Assembly (NCBI GenBank): GCA_900465685.1
Contig: UEGR01000006.1
Location: forward strand, 1-64,000
Direction: 5' to 3'
DNA from: Hyphomicrobiales bacterium
Lineage (GTDB): Bacteria; Pseudomonadota; Alphaproteobacteria; Rhizobiales; Rhizobiaceae
Length of the DNA stretch: 64,000 nt
The notes beneath the pieces are model-generated. The model ran no database searches and was not told where the DNA came from. It was given only the letters and a program-made list of their open reading frames with translations. Positions within the stretch are counted from its first letter, which is position 1; each line of letters opens with the position of its first letter. The translations under genes and the position numbers were made by a program. This document shows, piece by piece, positions 38,651-47,743 of the stretch.

Positions 38651-39952
38651 TCAGCCTTTTTTTAAAGCTCCGTTTTCCCAGCCCTCAAATTTGCCGGTGA
38701 AGAAATCAACATTCTTGAACCCGAGAAGGGAAAGCACGGTATAGCTATGGGTCAACTGCACCCCGCCGCGAGTGAAGAGAATAACCTTCTTGTCCGGCGT
38801 CACACCGACTTCGGCGTAGATCTTCTTCAGATCATCCGGCTTTTTGAGTACCCGATTTTCATCGAGTGTCGCGTCCCAAAACACATTCACCGAACCTGGA
38901 ATTTGACCGGCGCTATAATCGGACGGCGAGCGCACATCGACAACAACAACTTCAGGGTCTTTTGCCAGTTCCTTGACCTGCGCTTCAGTCAGAAAATGCG
39001 GGCCCGGTTCCTTCGATGCGGCGGAAACTTCATCGCCTGAGAAAGTATAATTTCCCAGGGCCAGCGACTGACCCGCCTTGGGATCGCGGCTCCACTCGTC
39101 CCAGCTTTCATCATAGATGCGCACATTGGTGTAACCGAGATTGCGCAGAGCGATATAATTATTGGCAGCCGCCACGCCACTACCGCAGTAAGAAAGGATT
39201 TCCTTGTTCTTGTCGATACCGCGTGCAGCGAGCAGATTGTTGATTACATCTTCGGGCTGAACTTTTTTGTCCTGTGTCAAAAGATTGGCTGCGACAATCG
39301 ACTTGGCGCCGGGAATATGACCGTCGACAAAAGCGTCGGCATTACGTCCATCGACAATAACCGTGTCCTTAGCTTTGAGCTTCGATTCAACATAGGCCTT
39401 GTCGACGCGCACATCGTGCTTATCGGTAAGTTTGAAATCGCTCTTTTGAACCGGCACAGGTTCAGTCGAAAGATCGCCAGAATACGCACCCACACCCCCA
39501 TCCAGAACGTGGATATTGTTGAAACCAGCATATTCGAGCGCGATAAATGCGCGACCGGGCAGCGAATTGGTGTCATAAATGACAAGCGTATCGCCCGCCT
39601 TCAATCCAGCAGTGCTGATCACGTCTTCAAAGACCGAATCTTCGGCAAATTCGTTACGAATGCCATCGCGTTCAGAGACATTGAGCTTCGCCCAAGGCAG
39701 ATTGACCGCGCCCGGAATGTGGCCTTTTTCATAAGCTGCAGGCTGACGGGAATCGACAATCTTGGCTCCCTTATCTACCAGTTCCTTAAACTGCTGCCCA
39801 TTGATGATGATCGGAGTTGCCGCCTCCTGAGCAAACGCTTCGGCGTTAACAGGCAAATTCGGGATGAGCGGGCTTATCACCGGAGCGGCACCGAGAACCA
39901 GTACCGACAGAGCGCTGGCGGCGAGAAGGGTTTTTGCTGATTGGGTCGACAT
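38651..39952 (-). CDS. periplasmic sulfurtransferase with three rhodanese domains
   Basis: A 433-residue exported protein: signal region about 1-42 (ending EAFAQEAA), then three rhodanese folds at about 50-165, 180-295 and 315-430. Only the second has the active-site Cys (C256 in ILSYCGSGVAAANN). The matching place is Asp in the first (VIYDTNSLPG) and Thr394 in the third (ILFTRGGVQLT). All three keep the D-x-R and GHIPGA / GQIPGS blocks. It would transfer sulfane sulfur in the periplasm. Neighbours (CcdA-like, thioredoxin-like and YeeE/YedE proteins) suggest handling of thiosulfate. Usual rhodaneses have one or two domains. Confidence 0.9.
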   Translation of the reverse strand: MSTQSAKTLLAASALSVLVLGAAPVISPLIPNLPVNAEAFAQEAATPIIINGQQFKELVDKGAKIVDSRQPAAYEKGHIPGAVNLPWAKLNVSERDGIRNEFAEDSVFEDVISTAGLKAGDTLVIYDTNSLPGRAFIALEYAGFNNIHVLDGGVGAYSGDLSTEPVPVQKSDFKLTDKHDVRVDKAYVESKLKAKDTVIVDGRNADAFVDGHIPGAKSIVAANLLTQDKKVQPEDVINNLLAARGIDKNKEILSYCGSGVAAANNYIALRNLGYTNVRIYDESWDEWSRDPKAGQSLALGNYTFSGDEVSAASKEPGPHFLTEAQVKELAKDPEVVVVDVRSPSDYSAGQIPGSVNVFWDATLDENRVLKKPDDLKKIYAEVGVTPDKKVILFTRGGVQLTHSYTVLSLLGFKNVDFFTGKFEGWENGALKKG

Positions 39953-40076
39953 TGCGATATCTCCTGAAACTTACAGGACGAATTGTCACGAAAGCCACGC
40001 TCAAAACAATGAATAGCCTGCCAATTATCAGGCTGTTAGGGGTAAATTGTTTTCCTGTAAGCTCATTCTGCAAAAC

Positions 40077-40796
40077 TCAATTTGCCGCCGCTTTTTCCCA
40101 GCTTGTAAGGGCACTATCCCAGCCCGGAAACGATTGGAACAAAATCGCCTGGATTGTGCGGTCAAAGCCGAACCAGATGGCAAGGCCAACAAGCAAAATA
40201 AGTATTCCCATACCTTGTTGGATTGACGCGCTATGTCTCTTGAGAAAACCCAAACGGCTGTAAACCCGGTTACCAAGCAGGACAACGAGTCCCATGGGAA
40301 TGGCCGTACCGAGACTGAAGGCAATTGCAGTCAGGGCGGAAGCCATGGTGCTCTGCTGGTTGAGTGCCAATGTTATCACTGAGGCCATGATGGGGCCGAC
40401 ACATGGCGTCCATGCGAGACCCAATCCTGCTCCGGTGACGAAACCGCCTCCGAAACCGCTCGCCACTCTGCCGTTTGATGCAAACCGCCCGATGATCCGG
40501 GATGTCTTCATTTCAAAGGCAGCTTTGAGGGGAGGCACTGCCAGAATGATGCCAAGCACGATGAAGATGATCGCAGCAGATGTGCGGTGAACGTCCGGCG
40601 ACACCGCAAATTGGCGCACAAACACGCTGAGAAGCAGGGTAATGGCGGTAAAGAACACTGCAAAGCCGATGATGAGGCCGATCGGACGCGACCGACCGTC
40701 AAGCGCAGTGCTGGCAAGAATAACCGGCAGAAGCGGCAATACACACGGTGACAGTATTGTCACCACGCCGGCGATAAAAGCGAAAAGAAGGCTCAT
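40077..40796 (-). CDS. CcdA/DsbD-type thiol-electron transporter
   Basis: A 239-residue membrane protein with six hydrophobic segments. The first begins VVTILSPCVLPLLPVILAST and the fourth contains GLAWTPCVGPIMASVITLAL, carrying the paired Cys of the CcdA family that move electrons across the inner membrane. Its partner is the thioredoxin-like protein whose gene overlaps by 4 bases (ATGA). Likely keeps the periplasmic sulfurtransferase or a small Cys protein reduced. Confidence 0.9.
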   Translation of the reverse strand: MSLLFAFIAGVVTILSPCVLPLLPVILASTALDGRSRPIGLIIGFAVFFTAITLLLSVFVRQFAVSPDVHRTSAAIIFIVLGIILAVPPLKAAFEMKTSRIIGRFASNGRVASGFGGGFVTGAGLGLAWTPCVGPIMASVITLALNQQSTMASALTAIAFSLGTAIPMGLVVLLGNRVYSRLGFLKRHSASIQQGMGILILLVGLAIWFGFDRTIQAILFQSFPGWDSALTSWEKAAAN

Positions 40797-41212
40797 TGTG
40801 GCCGTGTGTTCTGGTTCAACCCGACGACACCACCTGCATTCCAGAGCCTTGCACTTTTTGCGTTTTTATCGAGGAGCACGAATGTGTCCTGATAAGTAAC
40901 ACCATATTCGGCTTTAAGCGCGGTCTCCTGATCATAATCCGCAATCACAAGCGTGATATCGGGCGATATCTCGTTCCATTTTTCCTTGAGTTCCGTCAGG
41001 GTCAAAATGCAATTCGGACACCACGTCGCAAAGAAGAATACGACCGTCTTTCCGTTGGCAGCCAGAGCTTTGAGGTTAGTGCTAGGCGTATACTGAACCA
41101 GTTGGGCGCGCTGCTCTTCAGCATAAGCGGAAACGGTCGCGGTGCTATAGTAGATTGAAGAGAAAAGAAGTGCGAATGCGACTATAGCTTCGCGGTACGG
41201 TCTCGGTTTCAA
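40793..41212 (-). CDS. exported thioredoxin-like protein (CPNC)
   Basis: About 139 residues: signal or anchor helix REAIVAFALLFSSIYYSTAT, then a thioredoxin fold with VVFFFATWCPNCILTLTELK (active site CPNC) and YGVTYQDTFVLLDKNAKSAR. I place the start at the TTG at 41212 because AAGGA lies seven bases before it; another TTG at 41227 is in frame and no ATG is available. The product is probably periplasmic and reduced by the CcdA-like protein encoded next. Divergent from the YeeE/YedE gene across about 190 AT-rich bases. Confidence 0.82.
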   Translation of the reverse strand: MKPRPYREAIVAFALLFSSIYYSTATVSAYAEEQRAQLVQYTPSTNLKALAANGKTVVFFFATWCPNCILTLTELKEKWNEISPDITLVIADYDQETALKAEYGVTYQDTFVLLDKNAKSARLWNAGGVVGLNQNTRPQ

Positions 41213-41400
41213 AGCGCGGTCCTTCAAAGGTGTCCGTTGGAAAGTAACCAGTGAAACATTCGCACTAAAGGAAGAAATTACTTATTATCTCATATATTCC
41301 GCGGAAACTTTCCCCGAAATGCTGGCTTTAGGGATCGCATTTATTTTCCGACCGGGGTCAATCGTGGGATAAGGACGCCTGCACAGAGGAATAGAATATT

Positions 41401-42612
41401 ATGGCATTTTTTGCGGCAAACACGCTGCCTCAATCCCCAAAGGTGAGTGTTCCACCTCTCCTGACAGTTCTGGCGGTAATGGGCACAGGTGTCGCCGTGA
41501 TAGGTACACTCGTCAGTCTGACGCAAGCAATGCTTTTTATGACAGGCACCATGCTCGGTCTTGCATTGTACCATGCGTCATTCGGCTTCACGGGTGGCTG
41601 GAGGCGTTTTGCCACAGAAGGCCGATCCAGAAGCATGCGGGCGCAATTCTTGATGATCGGTTTGACCGCGATTGTCTTTATACCACTTCTGAATGGGCTC
41701 AACCCGTTTGATCGTTCGCTGGTCGGCGCCTGGGCGCCGGTTGGTGTATCGGTCATTTTGGGTGCGTTCATCTTCGGCCTTGGGATGCAGCTCGGCGGCG
41801 GGTGTGGATCAGGCACGTTGTTCACCGTTGGAGGCGGAAGCAGCCGTATGTTGTTGACATTGGTGGGCTTCATTACCGGCGCTACGGTTGCAACAGCACA
41901 TCTGTCTTATTGGCTTTCTCTGCCGTCATTGCCCCTCATAACCCTGGGCGGTTCTTTCGGCCCGGTTTCAGGTACTGCCATTACGCTTATCGGAATTGCC
42001 GCGATCATCGGCATTCTGGCTGCTGTCGAAAGGCGCAAGTACGGTAATATTGAATCTGTTTTCAACGGCCTTGCGGATTTGACCCCGGCAAGGTTTCTCC
42101 ATGGACCTTGGCCGCTGATTATCGCAGCCCTGGTGCTTGCTCTCGGCAACGTGCTGACGCTTTTCCTCGCTGGGCATCCGTGGTCGGTGACCTATGGCTT
42201 CGGCTTGTGGGGCGCAAAAATATTCAACGCCGTCGGCATCCCTGTCGAAAGTTGGACCTTCTGGCAGAATCCAGCGCAGGCACGGGCCTTGAGCCAGAGC
42301 GTTCTCTTCGACGTAACATCGGTAATGAATTTCGGCGTCATTCTCGGCGCTGCTCTCGCGGCGTCTCTGGCTGGTAAATTTGCCGAGAAGGCAAAAGTGC
42401 ATTTCGCCTCTTATCTCGCCGCCATTGTCGGCGGTCTGCTGATGGGCTATGGCGCGCGCCTGTCATTCGGGTGCAATATCGGGGCGCTTTTCAGCGGCAT
42501 CGCTTCCGGCAGCCTGCATGGCTGGGTGTGGTTTGTCATGGCATTCCTGGGAAGCCTACTGGGAATTGCTTTGCGCCCCCTATTTGGTCTCGATGGATTC
42601 AAGAGAATATGA
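41401..42612 (+). CDS. YeeE/YedE family transporter, likely thiosulfate uptake
   Basis: A 403-residue polytopic membrane protein with about ten helices and two copies of the family motif with a conserved Cys: LGMQLGGGCGSGTLFTVGGG and LSFGCNIGALFSGIASG. In the TsuA/YeeE family these cysteines relay thiosulfate through the membrane. The gene is divergent from the thioredoxin-like/CcdA/rhodanese block, and its stop overlaps the start of a small Cys protein (ATGA), so the set looks like one sulfur module. Selenium or other sulfur compounds are alternatives for this family. Confidence 0.88.
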   Translation: MAFFAANTLPQSPKVSVPPLLTVLAVMGTGVAVIGTLVSLTQAMLFMTGTMLGLALYHASFGFTGGWRRFATEGRSRSMRAQFLMIGLTAIVFIPLLNGLNPFDRSLVGAWAPVGVSVILGAFIFGLGMQLGGGCGSGTLFTVGGGSSRMLLTLVGFITGATVATAHLSYWLSLPSLPLITLGGSFGPVSGTAITLIGIAAIIGILAAVERRKYGNIESVFNGLADLTPARFLHGPWPLIIAALVLALGNVLTLFLAGHPWSVTYGFGLWGAKIFNAVGIPVESWTFWQNPAQARALSQSVLFDVTSVMNFGVILGAALAASLAGKFAEKAKVHFASYLAAIVGGLLMGYGARLSFGCNIGALFSGIASGSLHGWVWFVMAFLGSLLGIALRPLFGLDGFKRI

Positions 42613-42884
42613 GCAAGAAAAACACTCTCCTTTTCGGTGCTTCCCTCGTCACGGTCCTTGGTGCAATAGTTGCCGACTATGCAACCAGCGAAGCGCCGAA
42701 ACCGGCCATCGCGCAGGACGAAAGCTTTAATCCATGCGCCGCAGCCATACCTAAAGTGCCGGGACAGCGCAGCTACGACAATCTCGCCGACGAATATAGT
42801 GGCGGAACGGCTCCCACGCCTGAGCCGGCGGTTCGCTCTAACGCTGTATCTGGCGGCAACCCCTGTTCAGCGGGTGCACTTTGA
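42609..42884 (+). CDS. small exported protein with two cysteines
   Basis: 91 residues: a hydrophobic leader (NTLLFGASLVTVLGAIVADY), then a Pro/Ala-rich mature part with Cys in SFNPCAAAIPKVPG and near the end (GGNPCSAGAL). The ATG overlaps the transporter stop by 4 bases and its own stop overlaps the next frame (TTGA). Likely periplasmic; possibly a sulfur carrier or redox partner, inferred only from its place and Cys residues. No family recognised. Confidence 0.65.
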   Translation: MSKKNTLLFGASLVTVLGAIVADYATSEAPKPAIAQDESFNPCAAAIPKVPGQRSYDNLADEYSGGTAPTPEPAVRSNAVSGGNPCSAGAL

Positions 42885-43456
42885 TATCCTCGGCGGCAAA
42901 AGAGCGAGCAGCGCAGGAAATGGCCTATTGTGAGAATATTCTCGCAAAATCGGGTTCTGGTGTGCTCCTGAGGATATTGCCTGCGCAAGGTCTCAAGACA
43001 TGGAAACATTATCCTGAAAAGGACGTTTATGATCACGCTACTAGCGCTCAGTGGTATTATCACTGCCACGACGATGCTGAAAGCCAGGGGGAACATGGCC
43101 ATTTTCATTGCTTCGTCCGTCCAGACGGACCAGAAAGTTCACCTTGCCATCTGATTGCCATTAGCGTCGATGCGCGCGGCAAGTTGCGACGGCTTTTTAC
43201 GGTCAATCAATGGGTTGTGGGTGGCCAATGGTATGACGCGGAAAGAACAAATGGATATCTCGAACGGTTCAATATCGAACTTGCAGATCCAGATTTTTTA
43301 GTAAACCGCTGGCTGACTGCTGTTGTAACCCAATATGAAGCCGAAATTATCAGACTCAATCTCGAACGCGATTCTTACGTGGAGTCGCTAGGACGTGATA
43401 TCAGCGATGTGGGTTCGGACCGCAACATTGAGATTCTGTCTGCTTTAAAACTATAG
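42881..43456 (+). CDS. DUF6969-like protein
   Basis: 191 residues, soluble, with HCHDDAESQGEHGHFHCFVR, then CHLIAISVDARGKLRRLFTV and NQWVVGGQWYDAE: a His/Cys-rich front that could bind metal. This looks like the DUF6969 family, whose function is unknown. A TTG at 42881 overlaps the preceding stop (TTGA) and would be coupled; an ATG at 42920 is the alternative. Third gene of the YeeE/YedE operon. Confidence 0.65.
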   Translation: MISSAAKERAAQEMAYCENILAKSGSGVLLRILPAQGLKTWKHYPEKDVYDHATSAQWYYHCHDDAESQGEHGHFHCFVRPDGPESSPCHLIAISVDARGKLRRLFTVNQWVVGGQWYDAERTNGYLERFNIELADPDFLVNRWLTAVVTQYEAEIIRLNLERDSYVESLGRDISDVGSDRNIEILSALKL

Positions 43457-43525
43457 CAATTGCTCAAGGCCGATTATTAAGTTTTCAAAGCACCCAAGAG
43501 ATATGCCGGGTGCTTCCGACCGGAA

Positions 43526-43745
43526 TTAATAGCTGGAGCGTCCGCCATAGCAGGCATCAAATGCAGCGCCGGTGACGAAGTTGTATTCCTCCAATGCTAT
43601 CCACAGGATCCGGGCTGCAATATCGCCATTTGTGCCAAGACGTTTCAATGGAATCTTCGATACCGAAAGCGCAATCGCGTTCTTGCTCATTGAAATTTCG
43701 GTTTGTACGAGGCCTGGCGGAATACAATTCACGAGAATGCCGGCC
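43526..43745 (-). pseudogene. C-terminal remnant of an SDR (FabG-like)
   Basis: The minus strand codes for GILVNCIPPGLVQTEISMSK, IPLKRLGTNGDIAARILWIA and YNFVTGAAFDACYGGRSSY. These are the last 70 residues of a short-chain dehydrogenase (the P-G-x-V-x-T-E loop and the ITGxxxxxxGG end). Sequence upstream of about 43745 no longer codes for SDR, so the cofactor-binding and catalytic parts are gone. Upstream to 44020 no gene is seen; that stretch precedes the TonB receptor gene and should carry its promoter. Confidence 0.75.
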
Positions 43746-44020
43746 ATTGGGTCAGGTGCTGATTGCCAGTCAAAGGTTTATAGATTCTAGCGCCCGAAGC
43801 TCTTCACAAGAGCGGACCTTTTGCTGCTAGAATATTCAACACGACAAGCTGACACCACAAGTCCTTGCCCCATCGATCTGGGTTGAAGCCTGAAGCGGTC
43901 GGCCGGGTCTATCGTGCTTGACTTTGACGAGGAGATTCTTTTAGTGGAGTAATTGACTCATATTAGAATCGCCAGGCTGGGGAATCCAGGCGACGTAAAA
44001 CTGTTGATCGAGGGACATCC

Positions 44021-46129
44021 ATGCCAATTCACGCTCGTCGCGGCCCGCATTGTTTTGCGCTTGCCAGTTCTGCGCTTCTCGCTTCCACTGTTATCGCCTT
44101 TGCTCAGGACGATTCACAGCCTCTGATACTTAACACCGTGACCATCGAGTCGCAGAGCAACGAAACGTTGGTTCAGGATGGTTATGTCGCCAAGAAGGAC
44201 CGCGATGGCACGAAGATCGACACGGAGATCACCCGAATCCCACAATCGATTTCCGTCATCACCCAACGCCAGATGGAAGACCAGAAGCCGACCACACTGA
44301 ACGATGCGCTGAGCTATACGGCAAGCGCCAATCCCAACAATTACGGCTTCGACACGCGCTATGACGCGTTCTACCTGCGCGGTTTCCCCGCTTACTATAA
44401 CGGCATGTTTCGCGATGGCCTTCGCGTCATAAACGGCCCGTCGGCCTGGCTGAAGACGGAGCCTTATGGCATCGAAGGCATCACCGTGCTCAAGGGCCCG
44501 GCCTCGTCGCTTTATGGCGTCAGCGGCCCCGGCGGTATCGTCAATGTTGTCACCAAGCGCCCCAAAGACGAAGATTTCCGCGAAGTGGAACTGCTGTTCG
44601 GCAACCACAATCGCTATCAGGCCGCCTTCGACGTGTCCGGCCCGGCCAATGACGAGAAGACCTTTCTCTACCGCATCACGGGTCTCGGTCGCATCAGCGA
44701 TACCGAGCTTCCCGGCTATCCTGACGACAAATACTATATTGCACCAGCCTTCACGCTGAAGCCGGACGAAGACACGAAATTCACGGTTCTAAGCGAGTTT
44801 TCGCGTTCCAAGACCGGCGGAACGGCGGCGTTTTACAATCCGTCTTATGGTGAGGTATCGGATATTTACGAAGGCGATCCGGCCTATAATGACTTCGTGC
44901 AAAAACAGGGCCGCATCGGCTACGAATTCGAGCATCGCTTCAACGACCTGCTGACAATTCGTCAGAACCTGCGTTACAGCGACGTCGATGCCGATCTGGA
45001 ATATAGCGGCCATTACGCGACAGCTGGCAGTGCTGATCTTTCGCGTTACTGGGGGCACTATACCGAGCGGATGAAAAATCTCGTCGTCGATACGATGGCG
45101 CAGTTCGACTTCGACACCGGCCCGTTGACCCACAAGGCCGTTGCAGGCGTCGACTATGGCTGGTCGGATTATAACGCCTATAGCGGCCTGTCCTACGTAT
45201 CGGCCGAGGACATGCAGTCGCAGGATGCGCCCTATTATGGCGGCCAGAAGATGAATCAGGTCGGCATTTACGCCCATGACCAGATTGAGTGGGACAATCT
45301 CACCCTGTTCGGCAGCGGTCGCTACGACTGGGTGAAAACCAATACGACCGATGTGGACTTTTCCGAAAGCGAGCAGAAGGATAGCGCCTTCTCCGGTCGT
45401 GTCGGCGTCGCCTACAAGACGGAATGGGGCTTCATTCCTTATGTGAACTATTCGACCTCGTTCTCGCCCAATATCGGCTTCGTCTATGACGATCTCGCCA
45501 GCGATGAAAAGCATGTGGCAAAGCCGACCATCGCCAAGCAGAAGGAAGTCGGCGTCAAATACGAAATCCCCGGCTATAACGCCATGGTCAGCGCGTCTGT
45601 CTTCGACATTGATCAGCAAGATGGCGTTGTGCTGGTTGCCTCTGCGGATCGCAACAAGCAGCGCCAACTTGATCTCAACTCGCGCGGTTTCGAGCTGGAA
45701 GCCAATGCCACACTCGACAACGGTCTCGGTATCATCGCATCCTACACCCATCTGCGCGTGAAGATCGAAGGCGGTACCGAGGGCACCGAAGGTAACGAGC
45801 TTTCCGGAACGCCCAACGACGTACTGTCCTTGTGGGGCAACTACAAGATCGAGAACGGCGTGCTGGCTGGCCTCGGCTTCGGGTCCGGCATTCGTTATGT
45901 CAGCTCCAGCTATGGCGACGACGAAAACACCTTCAAGAACGACTCGCGCGTGATGGTGGATGCGGCCCTTTCCTACGACTTCAGCTATCGCAATCCGAAG
46001 CTCGACGGCATGCTGCTGCAAGTGAATGCGAAGAATATCTTTGACAATCGCGACCCGGTCTGCACTGCTGGCTATTGCTACCAGCAGGATGGCCGCCAGA
46101 TATTCGGTAGCCTGCGTTATCGCTTCTGA
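44021..46129 (+). CDS. TonB-dependent siderophore receptor (ferrichrome type)
   Basis: A 702-residue outer-membrane receptor. Signal peptide ending VIAFAQDD (about residue 30), then the plug domain with ITRIPQSISVITQRQMEDQK, YLRGFPAYYNGMFRDGLRVI, GITVLKGPASSLYGVSGPGG and IVNVVTKRP. A 22-strand barrel follows, ending in the usual aromatic residue (FGSLRYRF). The layout is that of FhuA/FoxA hydroxamate receptors. It needs TonB-ExbB-ExbD, not in this window. Its stop overlaps the MFS gene start (TGATG), so receptor and inner-membrane carrier form one operon. An iron-responsive site is expected upstream but was not identified. Confidence 0.92.
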   Translation: MPIHARRGPHCFALASSALLASTVIAFAQDDSQPLILNTVTIESQSNETLVQDGYVAKKDRDGTKIDTEITRIPQSISVITQRQMEDQKPTTLNDALSYTASANPNNYGFDTRYDAFYLRGFPAYYNGMFRDGLRVINGPSAWLKTEPYGIEGITVLKGPASSLYGVSGPGGIVNVVTKRPKDEDFREVELLFGNHNRYQAAFDVSGPANDEKTFLYRITGLGRISDTELPGYPDDKYYIAPAFTLKPDEDTKFTVLSEFSRSKTGGTAAFYNPSYGEVSDIYEGDPAYNDFVQKQGRIGYEFEHRFNDLLTIRQNLRYSDVDADLEYSGHYATAGSADLSRYWGHYTERMKNLVVDTMAQFDFDTGPLTHKAVAGVDYGWSDYNAYSGLSYVSAEDMQSQDAPYYGGQKMNQVGIYAHDQIEWDNLTLFGSGRYDWVKTNTTDVDFSESEQKDSAFSGRVGVAYKTEWGFIPYVNYSTSFSPNIGFVYDDLASDEKHVAKPTIAKQKEVGVKYEIPGYNAMVSASVFDIDQQDGVVLVASADRNKQRQLDLNSRGFELEANATLDNGLGIIASYTHLRVKIEGGTEGTEGNELSGTPNDVLSLWGNYKIENGVLAGLGFGSGIRYVSSSYGDDENTFKNDSRVMVDAALSYDFSYRNPKLDGMLLQVNAKNIFDNRDPVCTAGYCYQQDGRQIFGSLRYRF

Positions 46130-47376
46130 TGGCTTCGGTGCAGAAACAGGTCGACATGCCGTCACAGCCCGTTACGCCTGCCCGCGTGTTCCTGACAATC
46201 AGCGGGCTCTATGTCGCGCAGAGCGTCATTGGCGGGATTACATGGACGGGCTTGCCTGCGATCATGCGGGATAGCGGTGTGCCGCTTGATCGCATCGGCC
46301 TCGTTTCACTGATCATTCTGCCATGGGCGCTCAAGTTTCTTTGGGCGCCGGCAGTGGAACGCTTCCGGCTCCCCCACAGCGGCAAAGCCCGAACAGCAAC
46401 CATCATTCTCGGCGGCGGTGCTTTCTCGGTGATTGGCCTGCTGATCATCGGGCTTATCGACCCGTTACAGGTCTATCCGCTTCTTGGCATATTGATGTTG
46501 ATCGCCTTTGCAACGGCGACAGTCGACATCGCCTGCGATGGCTATGCGGTGCAGAGCCTGTCGGAAGACAATTACGGCTGGGGCAATGCCGCACAGGTCG
46601 GCGGTGCCTATCTCGGCTCCGCAATCGGTGCAGGCCTGTTTCTGGTTCTCGTCGGTGCATTCGACTGGCGTATCGCCATCTGGACAATGGCGCTCATTCT
46701 GGTACTGCTCGGCCTGCCCTTCGCACTTTTCGCCAGCAAGGGCTCCGTCGCGGAAACACGCCCGCATGTGCCGTCGCTGGCAGCAGCGTTGCGACGGGGC
46801 GACATTCGACGCGGGCTTGCCGCAACGGCCGTCTATGTCATTGCTCAGAAAGCCGGGCTAGCGATGCTCGGTCCCTTCCTGATTGATGCCGGTCTCGACC
46901 TCACTACCGTCGGATTGCTGAACGGCGCCGGAAGCATGTTCGTCGGACTTGCCGCCGCGCTTGCCGGTGGCGGCCTTGTGCGCGCCTTCGGCGTGCGGAA
47001 GATACTCACGGCGGCACTGTTGCTTCAGGCGCTGTGTTTCCTGTTTTTCGCCATGCATGCGAGCGAGAAAAGCGCCAGTGTTCAACTGATCGCCGTCGCT
47101 ATTCTCAGCTCATCCGGCGTTGTGGCACTGGGCTTCGTGGCGCTTTATGCACAATTCATGGTGTGGTCAGACCCCCGCCAGGCAGGCGTAGATTTCACGC
47201 TGTTCCAATGCATGGATGCACTCATCAGTATGGCGGGTGGTGTGGCAGCAGGATATGTCGCCCAGTATCTCGGCTATGGCTTCTTCTTTTCCATCGTCAC
47301 AGCGCTTGCTCTTACATCAATCCCGGCAATGTGGGTGCTTTGCGTACCGGGTTCGCGCGTTGAACAAGCAAAATAG
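46129..47376 (+). CDS. MFS transporter, RhtX/FptX-like siderophore carrier
   Basis: A 415-residue, 12-helix major facilitator protein: GLYVAQSVIGGITWTGLPAI, LGILMLIAFATATVDIACDG, GYAVQSLSEDNYGWGNAAQV, VDFTLFQCMDALISMAGGVA. These match the RhtX/FptX family, single-protein carriers that bring ferri-siderophores across the inner membrane in place of an ABC system. Coupled by overlap to the TonB receptor gene. The pair thus gives a complete two-step uptake route without a binding protein. Confidence 0.88.
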   Translation: MASVQKQVDMPSQPVTPARVFLTISGLYVAQSVIGGITWTGLPAIMRDSGVPLDRIGLVSLIILPWALKFLWAPAVERFRLPHSGKARTATIILGGGAFSVIGLLIIGLIDPLQVYPLLGILMLIAFATATVDIACDGYAVQSLSEDNYGWGNAAQVGGAYLGSAIGAGLFLVLVGAFDWRIAIWTMALILVLLGLPFALFASKGSVAETRPHVPSLAAALRRGDIRRGLAATAVYVIAQKAGLAMLGPFLIDAGLDLTTVGLLNGAGSMFVGLAAALAGGGLVRAFGVRKILTAALLLQALCFLFFAMHASEKSASVQLIAVAILSSSGVVALGFVALYAQFMVWSDPRQAGVDFTLFQCMDALISMAGGVAAGYVAQYLGYGFFFSIVTALALTSIPAMWVLCVPGSRVEQAK

Positions 47377-47493
47377 AACCATGAAGCGACTAAAAGGAGA
47401 AAGTTGTCGTCATGTTTCTGTTCTAGTTCAAGTGTCAACAGCTTAGTCAGCTCTCCTTGCAATCAACCTTGGCCAGATTGCCAGACAGATATT

Positions 47494-47620
47494 GGTTCTG
47501 TTGCAAAAGGCTGGCTGGGACGGAGCGTGACTATCTCTTCGGCCTTGTGTCTTTTCGCCGTCATTTCAATATCCTTCTGAGACTCATAAATCATACTTCA
47601 AGAAGGGTCACTTTTCAGGG
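47494..47620 (+). mobile_element. probable remnant of an IS6-family end
   Basis: GGTTCTGTTGCAAA (47494-47507) is one base away from the terminal repeat of IS6100 (GGCTCTGTTGCAAA) and close to that of IS26. About 100 bases further the plus strand reads YFKKGHFSGG, like the start of IS6 transposases (FK-x-RHF-x-x-E). The rest is not recognisable and the frame is broken. The remaining sequence to 47743 holds no gene. Confidence 0.42.
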
Positions 47621-47743
47621 GGCGGACCACTCGCATCTATCCAGCTTGCTTCAATTCGTATTAGGCTTCGATTTGATGAGTCGGTCACCCAGCCATTTGT
47701 TAAAACGACGTCCGGAAGCAGACCGCAAGACTGCGTCATGATT

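Noticed and set aside
29656..43775. 16-base match CTGATTGCCAGTCAAA near 29655 and 43760
   Set aside because: About one match of this length is expected by chance in 64 kb; no longer similarity around it.
44789..46165. Long minus-strand open frame opposite the TonB receptor
   Set aside because: It mirrors the codons of a clear receptor gene, has no ribosome site and no known domain.
1..47690. ATGAGTCGGTCACC at the window start and again near 47678
   Set aside because: Fourteen bases only; many such pairs are expected by chance and the flanks differ.
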